DNA from: HGM04593 sp045634305
GTDB lineage: Bacteria > Bacteroidota > Bacteroidia > Bacteroidales > Bacteroidaceae
Length of the DNA stretch: 64,000 bases
Direction: 5' to 3'
Assembly: GCA_045634305.1 (NCBI GenBank)
Contig: JAZQZZ010000049.1
Span: forward strand, 124,001 to 188,000
This document shows, piece by piece, positions 17,601 through 24,998 of the stretch. The notes under the pieces are model-generated. The model saw only the letters and a program-made list of their open reading frames with translations, was not told the DNA's origin and made no database searches. Both the position numbers and the translations under genes were made by a program. How positions within the stretch are numbered: the stretch's first letter is position 1; every line of letters starts with the position of its first letter.

Positions 17601-18136
17601 TTATACAGGAACTCTCCAATGGTAAGTCCCTGTTCGTTGATCTCTTTGTGTCGTTTCAATACTTCTGAAACGTATGCACCCTGTTTCTTGTCGCCATAGT
17701 CGGCTTTTACAGTGCGATAGCCTCGTTTTTGATTAATGTGGCAAAGAACGCGTCCAAGTTCCAAAAGAGATATCTGCTCATGTACGGCTTTTGCACGTAG
17801 TCCCCACAACTCCAACTTTGATAGTTTGAGTGTTTCGCCGTTATACATCCTTAATTGTGCTAGTTTTTCCAATAGCAATGCTCTGCGCAGTTGATAACGG
17901 TCATATCCCTTGCGTTGTGTCCTGCTTTTTGTTCTATCTGCGTTTTTTGTCAAAGCCTGACCTTTTGAGAACTGCGTGCTTTCGTCGGTACTCAATGGTA
18001 TGATACGACTGCCAATGGCTACAATCTTGTCTTTATCGGATATGTACCCCTCAGATATTACCTCTTTGCTGTGTTCCTCAACAATCGCCCATCCAATACT
18101 TGATGAGCCTAAATCCAAACCCAATACTCGTTTCAT
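14660..18136 (-). CDS. cas9: CRISPR-associated endonuclease Cas9 (type II-C)
   Basis: 1158 residues, within the compact type II-C range. RuvC-I is GLDLGSSSIGWAI with Asp8, followed by an Arg-rich bridge helix (about 66-90). RuvC-II carries Glu535 (EIRVELAREL). The HNH domain has a zinc-like CIYCG pair near 594-598, catalytic His616 in VEHIIPRS, and CSCSEC near 633. RuvC-III carries HHAIDAL with Asp787. The remainder is the PAM-interacting region. All nuclease residues are present, so double-strand cleavage activity is expected. No csn2 or cas4 is present, which supports subtype II-C. The gene looks more AT-rich than its neighbours, hinting at transfer. Confidence 0.96.
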   Translation of the reverse strand: MKRVLGLDLGSSSIGWAIVEEHSKEVISEGYISDKDKIVAIGSRIIPLSTDESTQFSKGQALTKNADRTKSRTQRKGYDRYQLRRALLLEKLAQLRMYNGETLKLSKLELWGLRAKAVHEQISLLELGRVLCHINQKRGYRTVKADYGDKKQGAYVSEVLKRHKEINEQGLTIGEFLYNGLKSYAAYRCKERIFPRIAYMEEFDAIMSCQKAFYPDVLTDENIAHIRDYIIFHQRPLKSCKHLVGRCSLERHFKEINGQLRDCSPKVAPRTSPLFQVCKIWESINNICVKNKVNDTLHITLEQKQAIFAFMNTHEKLKANDLKALLGVKSKEWQFGKAVNGSGLQGNTTYCTIEKVLAKHKEYNHLLNFDLSTDCKEVVNIETGEITEVKIINASFEKLPLYELWHTLYSISDIEELRETLKNKFNITDKTVIDNLCQIDFVKAGYSNKSSRAIRKVLPYLQDGMQYYDAKLMAGYNDTTLTKEQNMTRELVERLLPIKKGELRQPVVEKILNQLVNLVNALMHEYGRIDEIRVELARELKQNREERESATKAMARNQKQNEEIAQRIQKEYGLTPTRSRIQKYKMWEESEHICIYCGKTVSAKEFLLGFGVEVEHIIPRSVIFDDSFANKVCSCSECNKEKNNRTAFDYMKTKNEGNFAAYIERINDLAERGKISSTKRKKLLMPASELPTDFIERQLRESQYIAKKAKEILQTICHNVYSTTGSITDFLRHLWGWDEVLHTLNFSRYQAAGLTEMVEREIDGKKIEVERITGWSKRMDHRHHAIDALTIACTKQGYIQRINNLNSLKEVSFSSFNDEKQNSETRQRLTRLERYIKMQPHFTTAEVEQAVEGIAVSFKSGKRAASTGRRYIYKGGKRICVQRGIIIPRGALSEESVYGRIQDYKTGEQEYVKKYDISSITLKTIEDVIDKRIRETLRARLIQFGGKPEKAFAEPVLDHQGHSIRSVRCRTGLNAVVPVRYNEHNEPIAFVKPANNHHVAIYIDEKGKLQEHIVTFWHAVERKKYGIPTIITNPAEAWDNVTDKMPESFLNQLPPSANWKFKFSMQQNETFILGMAEELYQDAIQKKDYAALSKYLYRVQKMSTGDYVFRHHLETVVDDISSTAKDMGKMKRLRSLKSLFENNPHKVHISITGKITEI

Positions 18137-18143
18137 GTACGGA

Positions 18144-18175
18144 CAAATTTAAAAGAATTAAAAAGAATATCACAA
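18144..18175 (-). promoter_or_regulatory. Candidate cas operon promoter
   Basis: On the minus strand TTG (18175-18173) and TAAATTTG (18151-18144) are 21 bases apart. The -7 box ends 7 bases before the cas9 ATG, so the mRNA would be leaderless or nearly so. Confidence 0.5.
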
Positions 18176-18189
18176 ATCTAAATAATAAT

Positions 18190-18220
18190 TTGGAAAATTC
18201 CGAATAGTGCGATACATTTG
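18190..18220 (+). promoter_or_regulatory. tracrRNA promoter
   Basis: TTG at 18190-18192 and TACATTTG at 18213-18220 are separated by 20 bases and end 4 bases before the anti-repeat, placing the start of transcription at or just inside it. Confidence 0.75.
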
Positions 18221-18224
18221 TCTT

Positions 18225-18302
18225 ACAAATTTAAAAGCAAATCACAATAAGGATTATTCCGTTGTGAAAACATTCAAGGTGGAGCGCAAGCTTCGCCTTT
18301 TT
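18225..18302 (+). ncRNA. tracrRNA of the type II-C system
   Basis: The anti-repeat at 18225-18247 is complementary to 22 of 23 bases of the CRISPR repeat. It is followed by AAGGATTATTCCGTTGTGAA, a segment with the small-hairpin character of type II-C tracrRNAs. The 3' end is a hairpin with arms 18278-18285 and 18290-18297, closed by a GCAA tetraloop and followed by TTTTT. It is transcribed away from cas9 from its own promoter. It would pair with crRNA, be processed by RNase III and load Cas9. The sequence appears fully functional, even though the array has only one repeat. Confidence 0.88.
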
Positions 18303-18338
18303 ATATGCCCGAATGTGTCTTGCCATATGCGTATAAAA

Positions 18339-18373
18339 AATCAATCCCGTCACGTTGTGTGAAGGGATTGATT
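18339..18373 (-). terminator. Intrinsic terminator of the DUF349 gene
   Basis: A 10-bp stem (18339-18348 with 18364-18373) contains an inner TCAC/GTGA pairing. On the minus strand it ends in a run of U. It lies about 20 bases after the DUF349 stop and faces the tracrRNA terminator. Confidence 0.8.
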
Positions 18374-18393
18374 CAAGTTCGGCCTTATATATT

Positions 18394-20268
18394 TTACTTT
18401 GCCTCTTTTTCTATTTCGTCTTCAACGAGGTGTATCTTCTCGAGGATTACCTTTGCGTCCTGTTTGAGTTTCTCGACCTTCTGGCGCATTACATCGACAA
18501 GGCTTGCGCCTTTCTTGTTGGATACGCTAAGGAAACCGATGTTGTTCTCGTAGGTTGCAATCTCGCTCTTCATGGCCTCGTATTGGCGTATGAGGTGCTC
18601 GCGCTCGCGCTGCAGGCTGTTACCGCCTTTGCCCATGTTGTTGCGGAAATTGGCGAGCTTACGCTCGTTGGCGCTGGTGTGGAGCTTGTCATAGATTGCA
18701 TTGGTCGCCTCGCGGTACTCTTTGTAGAGTTTGTCTTTCTCCTTGAAGGGGACAAAGCCAATGCTGTTCCACTCCTGTGTGAGTGCCTGCAGTTGCTTGG
18801 TCTGCTCGGGAGCCGGCAGGGTGGTGTCTATTGCCTTTATCTTCTCTATGACGGCACGTTTGAGTTTGAGGTTCTCATGCTCAACGTTGCGCTGTGACGA
18901 TGTGGCTGCGTTGCGGCGCTCAAAGAAGTAGTCGCAAGCGCTGACAAAGCGTTTCCACAATGCTTCGGAGTGTTTCTGTGCAACGGCGCCAACCTCTTTC
19001 CACTCTTTCTGCAGCTTGGTGAGTTTGTCGGCTGTTGCTTTCCAGTCCTCGCTATCCTTGAGTGCCTCGGCCTGTTCACAAAGCTCTTTCTTGCGCTCGA
19101 GGTTCTTTGCAAGGGTGCTCTTTGCCTCCTTGAAGAACTCGCTCTTCTGAACAAAGAAGTTGTCACATGCTGCGCGGAAACGCTCGAAGATCTTGAGGTT
19201 CATCTTCTGTGGTGCAAAGCCAATCTCCTTCCATGCAGCCTGCAGGTCGAGAACCTGCTGTGTTGCTGTGTTCCATGCCTGATAGGTGGTGAGGGCTGCA
19301 AAGTCCATCTGCTCTATCTGCTCGCAGATGGCGGTCTTTTTGTCAAGGTTCTCCTGTTCCTTCTCTTTCTTGGCTTCAAAGTGCTCCTGATGGCGGCGGT
19401 TTATGATTGTGGATGCTTCCTTGAAACGATTCCACACCTCTTCGCGCAAGTCGGGGGCTACCGGACCTGTCTCGCGGAACTCGTTGTGCAGCTGCTGCAA
19501 CTGGCGGAAGGCTGCAATGACGTCGGCTTCCTGGGTGAGAGCCTCGGCTTGTGCGCAGAGCATTGTCTTGGTTTCAAGGTTCTTCTTGAAATCGTATTCG
19601 CGGAACTCGTGGTTAATCTTCAGTACGTCGTAGAACTGCTCTCCGAGCAATTGGTACTGTTTCCAGAGTGGGGCCACCTGGCTTTGTGGTATGTTCTTTA
19701 TCTCTTTCCATGCTGCCTGCACTGCGCGGAACTCGTTGACCTCGGGGGTGCCCTGTGCGGCCTTCTCTACAAGTGCCTGCAGCTGCTCGAGCAACTGCTG
19801 CTTCTTTTCGAGGTTCTCCTGCATCTCCTTCTCCTGTGCAGCCAACCATGCGTTGCGCTTTGCCTTTATCTGGCCAAGGTGTTGCTTGAATGGTTCCTCA
19901 AGCTCGTCGGGCTGTGGTACAAAGAGTGCTTCCTCGCCACCCTGGGCAATGTGCTCCTTGATGGCAGTTTCAATCTCTGCTGTACGCATGCGGTAGAACT
20001 GTACCTTGAGTGCCTCGACCTCGGCCTTGCTGTTGAGCGCATCGTCGCTCTCGGCAATTGCCTGGAGACGCTCGATTATTTCCTGACGGCTTGCCGGCTT
20101 TGCTACTTCGGTTTCGTTCACTGCATCTTCTACTGATACTTGTGGAGTCTCCTCGTTGATGCTGTTCTGCTCTGTAAACTCAGTCGTAGCGGCATTGACA
20201 GCCTCATCAGGAGTACTCGTGATGTTCAGCTCCTGTGGCTGTACATCCGATTTGATACTTTCGCTCAT
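18394..20268 (-). CDS. DUF349 repeat protein
   Basis: 624 residues from MSESIKSDVQ; an in-frame start 19 codons upstream is less likely because that segment looks like untranslated leader. A low-complexity acidic N-terminus (about 1-60) is followed by about five tandem DUF349 units. Each unit has the pattern of a helix, then LQ-x-WK-x-IG/VGxVxxK, then LWxRFxxACDxFFxxR, for example AAWKEIGFAPQKMN and KEWKEVGAVAQKHSEALWKRF. The C-terminus is a Lys/Glu coiled coil. The protein is cytoplasmic and helical. The family function is not established; proposed roles include RNA- or stress-linked ones. It is apparently monocistronic with a strong terminator. Confidence 0.88.
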   Translation of the reverse strand: MSESIKSDVQPQELNITSTPDEAVNAATTEFTEQNSINEETPQVSVEDAVNETEVAKPASRQEIIERLQAIAESDDALNSKAEVEALKVQFYRMRTAEIETAIKEHIAQGGEEALFVPQPDELEEPFKQHLGQIKAKRNAWLAAQEKEMQENLEKKQQLLEQLQALVEKAAQGTPEVNEFRAVQAAWKEIKNIPQSQVAPLWKQYQLLGEQFYDVLKINHEFREYDFKKNLETKTMLCAQAEALTQEADVIAAFRQLQQLHNEFRETGPVAPDLREEVWNRFKEASTIINRRHQEHFEAKKEKEQENLDKKTAICEQIEQMDFAALTTYQAWNTATQQVLDLQAAWKEIGFAPQKMNLKIFERFRAACDNFFVQKSEFFKEAKSTLAKNLERKKELCEQAEALKDSEDWKATADKLTKLQKEWKEVGAVAQKHSEALWKRFVSACDYFFERRNAATSSQRNVEHENLKLKRAVIEKIKAIDTTLPAPEQTKQLQALTQEWNSIGFVPFKEKDKLYKEYREATNAIYDKLHTSANERKLANFRNNMGKGGNSLQREREHLIRQYEAMKSEIATYENNIGFLSVSNKKGASLVDVMRQKVEKLKQDAKVILEKIHLVEDEIEKEAK

Positions 20269-20447
20269 TCTTTTCTGTTTTTTGTTTATGAAAAATACAA
20301 CGCAAAAAACAAAATGGCTTCCCATTTATGCAACGGAAAGCTCATTTGTCTTTCTGCAGTTTCTGCAAATATAATGTTATTTTTAGGAAACTGTTTAAAT
20401 TTTCAAGAAAAAAAGGTGTTTGCCGCCCTTTTAGCCTTTTTGAACCC

Positions 20448-21668
20448 TTACTTGATTTTCACATCTATTATGCAAGGGAAGGCATAGCTGCGGTCGTTGC
20501 GCAGGTTGAGGCTGCGGTGCAGGTTGGCGATTGTGCGGCGTGGTTTGATGCGCGCAATCTTCTTGCCCTTGTAGCGTACGGTAACCTTCTTGTCAAGGTT
20601 GGCAAGGCGGTCGTTGAGATAGATGGTGAGCTTGCTGTAGTCGCACTGCTCGATGTTGATGGTGTTGCCGTCGATGTTGGCTATGACGGTCTTTCCCTGT
20701 TCTACCTCGTCAGCAGGAGCGGTGAGCCAATAGAAATGCTCGCGTGTGACAAACTCCTGTCTCCATATAATCTGCTTGGGGTATGGGGCACGGCGGTACT
20801 GTGCCATCCAACCGATTGCAGCAGTATCTACGCGGTCCATCCAGTGTCCTTTGTCCTTGATTATGTTGTTGCTGTGGGGGTACTTGCCGGGGTGCGCAGC
20901 GCTGAGTGAGTCCATGACCTGTGCTTTTTCCTTTGCAAGGATGTTGCGGTCGTAGTAGTGGTCGTTCTCGCCCATCCAAATCATGAATGGGGTGTTGATG
21001 AGGTTTATCTGTGATGCTTCACCGGGGTGGCCAGCCATCATTGAGGTGGCTGCCCATTTGTCGGCCATGCGTGGAGCAAGGCGCCACACGCCATCGCCTC
21101 CGGCTGAATAACCAAGAAGGTAGACCTTGTTGGGGTTCACGCCTTCAAACACAACGCAGGCTCTGATGAGGTCCTCGAGCAGTTCGTCAAGTCCCTTGCG
21201 GTGCCAAAGGTCCGATGTGTTCCATGGTGCGCGTGGGGCTACATATACTCCTTCGAGCGGCTCATAAAGGTATATTTGGTTATACCACTGCTCGTCATTG
21301 ACCTCTTGGGGGCAGTGGCCGCCACCGTGCATGGAGATGTAGAGGCTGCGGCCGTCCTTTGGAGTAAGACCGAACACGCGGCATGCACAGGCGAGTTTGA
21401 TGGAGTCGTGCGTTAGTGTCATGCGCTGCCACTGGGGGCCGAGTTCCTTGGCGCTCTTCCTGAGCCATAGGGAGTCGATGATGATTGCGGCTTCGTCGCT
21501 GTCGGCCTTGGTGAGTCTCTTGGTGGCAAATCCTTGGTCGGCAAGCTCACCTTGTGGGGCTTTGAGCCACTCGTTGAATTCCATAATTTGTGCGTTTGAT
21601 GCGCAAGGTGCAAATAACAGCAATGCTGCAATGGCTGCAATTGTTGTTATGAAGTTCTTTTTTTTCAT
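20448..21668 (-). CDS. Periplasmic alpha/beta-hydrolase esterase (PHB-depolymerase-like)
   Basis: 406 residues with an N-terminal signal peptide ending near SNAQ; an in-signal Cys at residue 23 could instead mark a lipoprotein. The alpha/beta-hydrolase core has an oxyanion region SMHGGGHCP, a nucleophile elbow GYSAGGDGVW (Ser near 196), an acid in WMGENDHYY, and a catalytic His in IIKDKGHWMD. The overall layout resembles secreted feruloyl/PHB-depolymerase-like esterases. A C-terminal beta domain of about 90 residues follows. The substrate is unknown; a carbohydrate ester is a reasonable guess. It begins 4 bases after mgtE and is likely the last gene of the rsmA-mgtE operon. Confidence 0.8.
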   Translation of the reverse strand: MKKKNFITTIAAIAALLLFAPCASNAQIMEFNEWLKAPQGELADQGFATKRLTKADSDEAAIIIDSLWLRKSAKELGPQWQRMTLTHDSIKLACACRVFGLTPKDGRSLYISMHGGGHCPQEVNDEQWYNQIYLYEPLEGVYVAPRAPWNTSDLWHRKGLDELLEDLIRACVVFEGVNPNKVYLLGYSAGGDGVWRLAPRMADKWAATSMMAGHPGEASQINLINTPFMIWMGENDHYYDRNILAKEKAQVMDSLSAAHPGKYPHSNNIIKDKGHWMDRVDTAAIGWMAQYRRAPYPKQIIWRQEFVTREHFYWLTAPADEVEQGKTVIANIDGNTINIEQCDYSKLTIYLNDRLANLDKKVTVRYKGKKIARIKPRRTIANLHRSLNLRNDRSYAFPCIIDVKIK

Positions 21669-21672
21669 TTTG

Positions 21673-23025
21673 TTATAACATTATCTTGCTCAGAAGCATT
21701 GAAATTATCATGTAGAATGTCATGCCGCTGAGGTCGTTTATAATCTGGATGAATGGTCCGGTGGCTACGGCCGGGTTTATGTTTATTCTCTCGAGCACCA
21801 TGGGGATGAAGGTGCCGAATCCCGATGCAAAGAGCACTACTACAAAGAGACTGAGCGGAACGGCAAGGGTGACGATGTCAAAGGCTCCGTACATAAAGAA
21901 ATTGTACACGTATACCATCAATGACAATATGGTGGCATTGATGATGGCTACAACCATCTCCTTGAGGATGTGTCTGAAAATGTGTTTGGGGTTGAGTGAG
22001 TTGTTGGCGAGGCCCTGCACGGCGATGGCCGATGACTGGGTGCCTACATTACCACCCATACCCGCAAGCAACGGTATGAATAGTGCCATCTCGGGGTGGT
22101 TGCCCAGGGTGTTGGTGAAACAGTTGAGCAACAGTGACGAGCCGATACCTCCCAACATGCCGATGATGAGCCATGGCAGGCGTGCCTTTGACTGCACGAA
22201 AACACTGTCGCTGGTTTCCACGTCCTGGGTAAGACCGGCGGTGAGCTGTTGGTCGTGTTCGGTCTGTTCACGCACCTCGTCCATGATATCGTCGACGGTA
22301 ATCTGTCCCACAAGGCGGTTGATTTTGTCGACAACGGGTATTGCCACAAGGTTATATTTCTCAATGAGCATGGTAACCTCGTCAATGGGGGTGTCTACGT
22401 CTACGCTGATGACGTTTGTCTCCATCACGTGCTTTACCTTCGACACTGATGGGCTGGTAATCATCTTCTTGAGCGGGAAAAGACCGCAAAGGCGTTCATC
22501 GTCGTCGACAACGTAGATGTAGTATATGTCGTCGAGTTCCTCGGCTTGCTGTCGCATCTCCTTGAGGCACTCGGGCATACTCCAATTGCCGTTAACGACA
22601 ACCATCTCGGTACTCATGAGACCACCGGCGGTGTCTTCGTCGTATTGCAGAAGGTCTACGATGTCGCCGGCAAGTTCAATGTCCTGGAGGCTCGAGAGCA
22701 CCTCCTCCTGCTTCTCCTCGTCCATGTCACGGATAATCTCGACGGCATCGTCGGTATCCATGTAGTTGACAAAGCGCTTGGCAATGGCCTCGGATGGAAG
22801 TTCTTCGAGAAGGTCGTTACGCATGTCCTCGTCCATCTCGATGAGGGCATCGGCCGCGGTCTCGTTGTCGAGCTGGCGATAGAGGAAACGTGCCTGTTCT
22901 GTGGTGAGCTCAAGACATATCTCGGCAATGTCGGCAGGGTGCAGTCTTGAGACTGATTCCTGCAACAGCACGGAGTCTTTCTTCTCTATCAGCTCCTTTA
23001 TGTGGTTGATGAATTCCTGTGTCAT
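21673..23025 (-). CDS. mgtE: Magnesium transporter MgtE
   Basis: 450 residues with the classic MgtE order: an N-terminal superhelical domain (about 1-125, including LHPADIAEI and MDTDDAVEIIRDMDEE), a pair of CBS domains (about 130-255), and a membrane domain with five helices. The pore signature GNVGTQSSAIAVQGL lies near residue 325. The protein gates a Mg2+ channel according to cytosolic Mg2+. It sits 12 bases downstream of rsmA in the same orientation. No leader element (for example an M-box) is visible. Confidence 0.95.
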   Translation of the reverse strand: MTQEFINHIKELIEKKDSVLLQESVSRLHPADIAEICLELTTEQARFLYRQLDNETAADALIEMDEDMRNDLLEELPSEAIAKRFVNYMDTDDAVEIIRDMDEEKQEEVLSSLQDIELAGDIVDLLQYDEDTAGGLMSTEMVVVNGNWSMPECLKEMRQQAEELDDIYYIYVVDDDERLCGLFPLKKMITSPSVSKVKHVMETNVISVDVDTPIDEVTMLIEKYNLVAIPVVDKINRLVGQITVDDIMDEVREQTEHDQQLTAGLTQDVETSDSVFVQSKARLPWLIIGMLGGIGSSLLLNCFTNTLGNHPEMALFIPLLAGMGGNVGTQSSAIAVQGLANNSLNPKHIFRHILKEMVVAIINATILSLMVYVYNFFMYGAFDIVTLAVPLSLFVVVLFASGFGTFIPMVLERININPAVATGPFIQIINDLSGMTFYMIISMLLSKIML

Positions 23026-23037
23026 AAATCTCAGCTT

Positions 23038-23823
23038 TTATGCCAAATCCTGTTCAACTTTGTTTGTCAACTCAATGAAGTCTTCAATTGACAACTGCTC
23101 GGGGCGTTTGTCGAGGACCGGGTCGCTCAAGAGTGGCGATTCCTTGCCCACAATCTGCTGTATGGAGTTGCGCAGTTTCTTGCGTCGCTGGTTGAAGGTT
23201 CCTTTTACTATTTTGCGGAACAGCTCCTCGTTACACTCTAGTGACTGGCGGCTGTTACGCTTCATGAGCACGACGGCGCTCTTCACCTTTGGCGGGGGCG
23301 AGAAGACATTCTCGTCGACGGTGAAAAGGTATTCGACATCGTACCAAAGCTGTATGAAGATGCTGAGAATACCATAGGCCTTTGTCCCCGGCTTGGCGGC
23401 AAGACGCTCGCCGACCTCCTTCTGTATCATTCCGCTGCAATAGGGAATGAACTCCTTGTAGTCGAGCATCTTGAAAAAGATCTGGCTCGAGATGTTATAT
23501 GGATAATTGCCGATGAGCATGAATTGTTCGCCATCAAAGAGACGGTCGAGGTGCATCTTGAGGAAGTCGTCGGGGATGATGTTCTCCTCCTGCAGCTGCG
23601 GCAGGTTGGTGCACAGATAGGCTACCGACTCCTCGTCAATCTCCACAACCTTGAGCGGGTGCTGTTTGTCGAGCAGGAAGCGGGTGAGGACACCCATGCC
23701 GGGGCCGACCTCGAGGATAGGAATGCCGGGGCATACATCAACGGTGTCCGCAATTCTCTTTGCAATGGACAAGTCTATGAGAAAATGCTGTCCTAATCTT
23801 TTTTTTGCCGTTACTTCCTTCAT
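23038..23823 (-). CDS. rsmA: 16S rRNA (adenine1518/1519-N6)-dimethyltransferase
   Basis: 261 residues of the RsmA/KsgA family. It begins KKRLGQHFL, has the SAM-binding motif EVGPGMGVLT near residue 40, an acidic motif VVEIDEE, and the catalytic NYPYNISSQI near residue 107. The C-terminal helical domain ends in the EDFIELTNK region. The enzyme dimethylates two adjacent adenines in helix 45 of 16S rRNA during 30S maturation. It is the first gene of the minus-strand unit with mgtE and the esterase, divergent from the flippase-like gene. Confidence 0.96.
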   Translation of the reverse strand: MKEVTAKKRLGQHFLIDLSIAKRIADTVDVCPGIPILEVGPGMGVLTRFLLDKQHPLKVVEIDEESVAYLCTNLPQLQEENIIPDDFLKMHLDRLFDGEQFMLIGNYPYNISSQIFFKMLDYKEFIPYCSGMIQKEVGERLAAKPGTKAYGILSIFIQLWYDVEYLFTVDENVFSPPPKVKSAVVLMKRNSRQSLECNEELFRKIVKGTFNQRRKKLRNSIQQIVGKESPLLSDPVLDKRPEQLSIEDFIELTNKVEQDLA

Positions 23824-23883
23824 CGCCAGTCGCTTTTTTATTTAATAATGCTTAAAAAAGCAGTTTTTCTTCAATAATTATTT

Positions 23884-23891
23884 TATCTTTG
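23884..23891 (+). promoter_or_regulatory. -7 element for the flippase-like gene
   Basis: TATCTTTG is a perfect -7 box ending only 5 bases before the ATG at 23897. If this promoter is used, the ATG would be at or next to the transcript start; a GTG at 23969 is an alternative start. Confidence 0.6.
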
Positions 23892-23896
23892 CGAGG

Positions 23897-24976
23897 ATGC
23901 TTGCGCCGAATCGGTGCCGCCGCAATGTTGCAAAGTTAACCAAAACTATTAAAAACACTCCAAAAGTTGTGAAAAAGATTTTAAATTATACGTTAAAAAC
24001 AGTGCTACCTATTGTGCTGGGTGCTTTCATCCTGTACATGGTATACGATGATTTTGACTTTTCACAACTGTGGCGCGAACTCAAGGGAATGAATCTCTGG
24101 TGGTTCGCGGTAACGGTGCTTCTGGGCGTGATGAGTCACGTGATAAGGGGATGGCGCTGGAAACTGACGCTGGCTCCTTTGGGTTACAACCCGTCGGTAG
24201 CAACATGTGTCGACTCGGTGTATGTGGCATATGCGGCGAACCTTGTGTTGCCGCGTGTGGGCGAGGTCTCGCGCTGTGTGATACTTGAACGTGATGAGCA
24301 TGTGCCTTTTGCGCATGCTTTGGGTACGCTGGTGATGGAGAGGATGCTTGACACTGTCATGGTACTGCTTATCACACTTGTGGCTGTTGCCGTGCAGTGG
24401 CCTGTGTTCTGCGAGTTCGTTGGGCAGGTTGGCATTCAGGTGCCGGGAGGCGCAATGCTGTCAACTCCGCGTGGCCTGGTGATTTCACTGCTGTCATTGG
24501 TGGCGATTGGTGTACTGCTCTTCTTCTTTGTGCGCAAGTTGGCCATATGGCAAAAGATCAGGTCGTTCGCGTCGCGTTTCATGGAGGGGCTTCTCTCTTT
24601 GAAAAAAATGAAGAACGGATGGCTGTTCGTCGTTGAGACGGTGGGGATATGGTTCTGCTATTTCATGCAGTTCTATCTGAATTTCTTCTGTTTCGGTTTC
24701 AGCAGCAGCCTGTCGGTGGCTGCGGCATTGTTGCTGTTTGTGGGCGGAAGCATTGCGGTGGTTGTGCCTACGCCGAACGGAGCTGGTCCATGGCACTATG
24801 TGATAATCAGCATTATGGTGCTTTATGGAATATCGACAACCGACGCGCAGGTTTTTGCGTTGATAGTACATAGTACCCAAACATTGCTTGTTGCGGTATT
24901 GGGTCTTTATGGCATTGCAGCATTGCAGGTGAGGAGTATGATGAAAAGAAAAGGATTTATTAAAGGAATCAAATAA
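23897..24976 (+). CDS. Flippase-like integral membrane protein (UPF0104/YbhN type)
   Basis: 359 residues with about eight hydrophobic segments, matching the lysylphosphatidylglycerol synthase transmembrane-region/YbhN group. Typical motifs are GWRWKLTLAPLGY, the NLVLPRVGEVSRC loop near residue 115, ERMLDT, and a late FVGGSIAVVVPTPNGAGPWHY motif. It lacks the soluble aminoacyl-transfer domain of MprF, so it may move lipids rather than modify them. The N-terminal 24 residues before a GTG (23969) are basic and poorly hydrophobic, and the ATG lies next to a -7 box, so the GTG could be the true start. It precedes pepD by 22 bases. Confidence 0.82.
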   Translation: MLAPNRCRRNVAKLTKTIKNTPKVVKKILNYTLKTVLPIVLGAFILYMVYDDFDFSQLWRELKGMNLWWFAVTVLLGVMSHVIRGWRWKLTLAPLGYNPSVATCVDSVYVAYAANLVLPRVGEVSRCVILERDEHVPFAHALGTLVMERMLDTVMVLLITLVAVAVQWPVFCEFVGQVGIQVPGGAMLSTPRGLVISLLSLVAIGVLLFFFVRKLAIWQKIRSFASRFMEGLLSLKKMKNGWLFVVETVGIWFCYFMQFYLNFFCFGFSSSLSVAAALLLFVGGSIAVVVPTPNGAGPWHYVIISIMVLYGISTTDAQVFALIVHSTQTLLVAVLGLYGIAALQVRSMMKRKGFIKGIK

Positions 24977-24998
24977 TAACAACCAAAAGTTTAATATT

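Noticed and set aside
18970..20136. Long open frame (388 codons) antisense to the DUF349 gene
   Set aside because: It mirrors the codon pattern of the DUF349 repeats (Leu/Cys-rich by complementing Lys/Glu/Ala codons), has no domain and no promoter.
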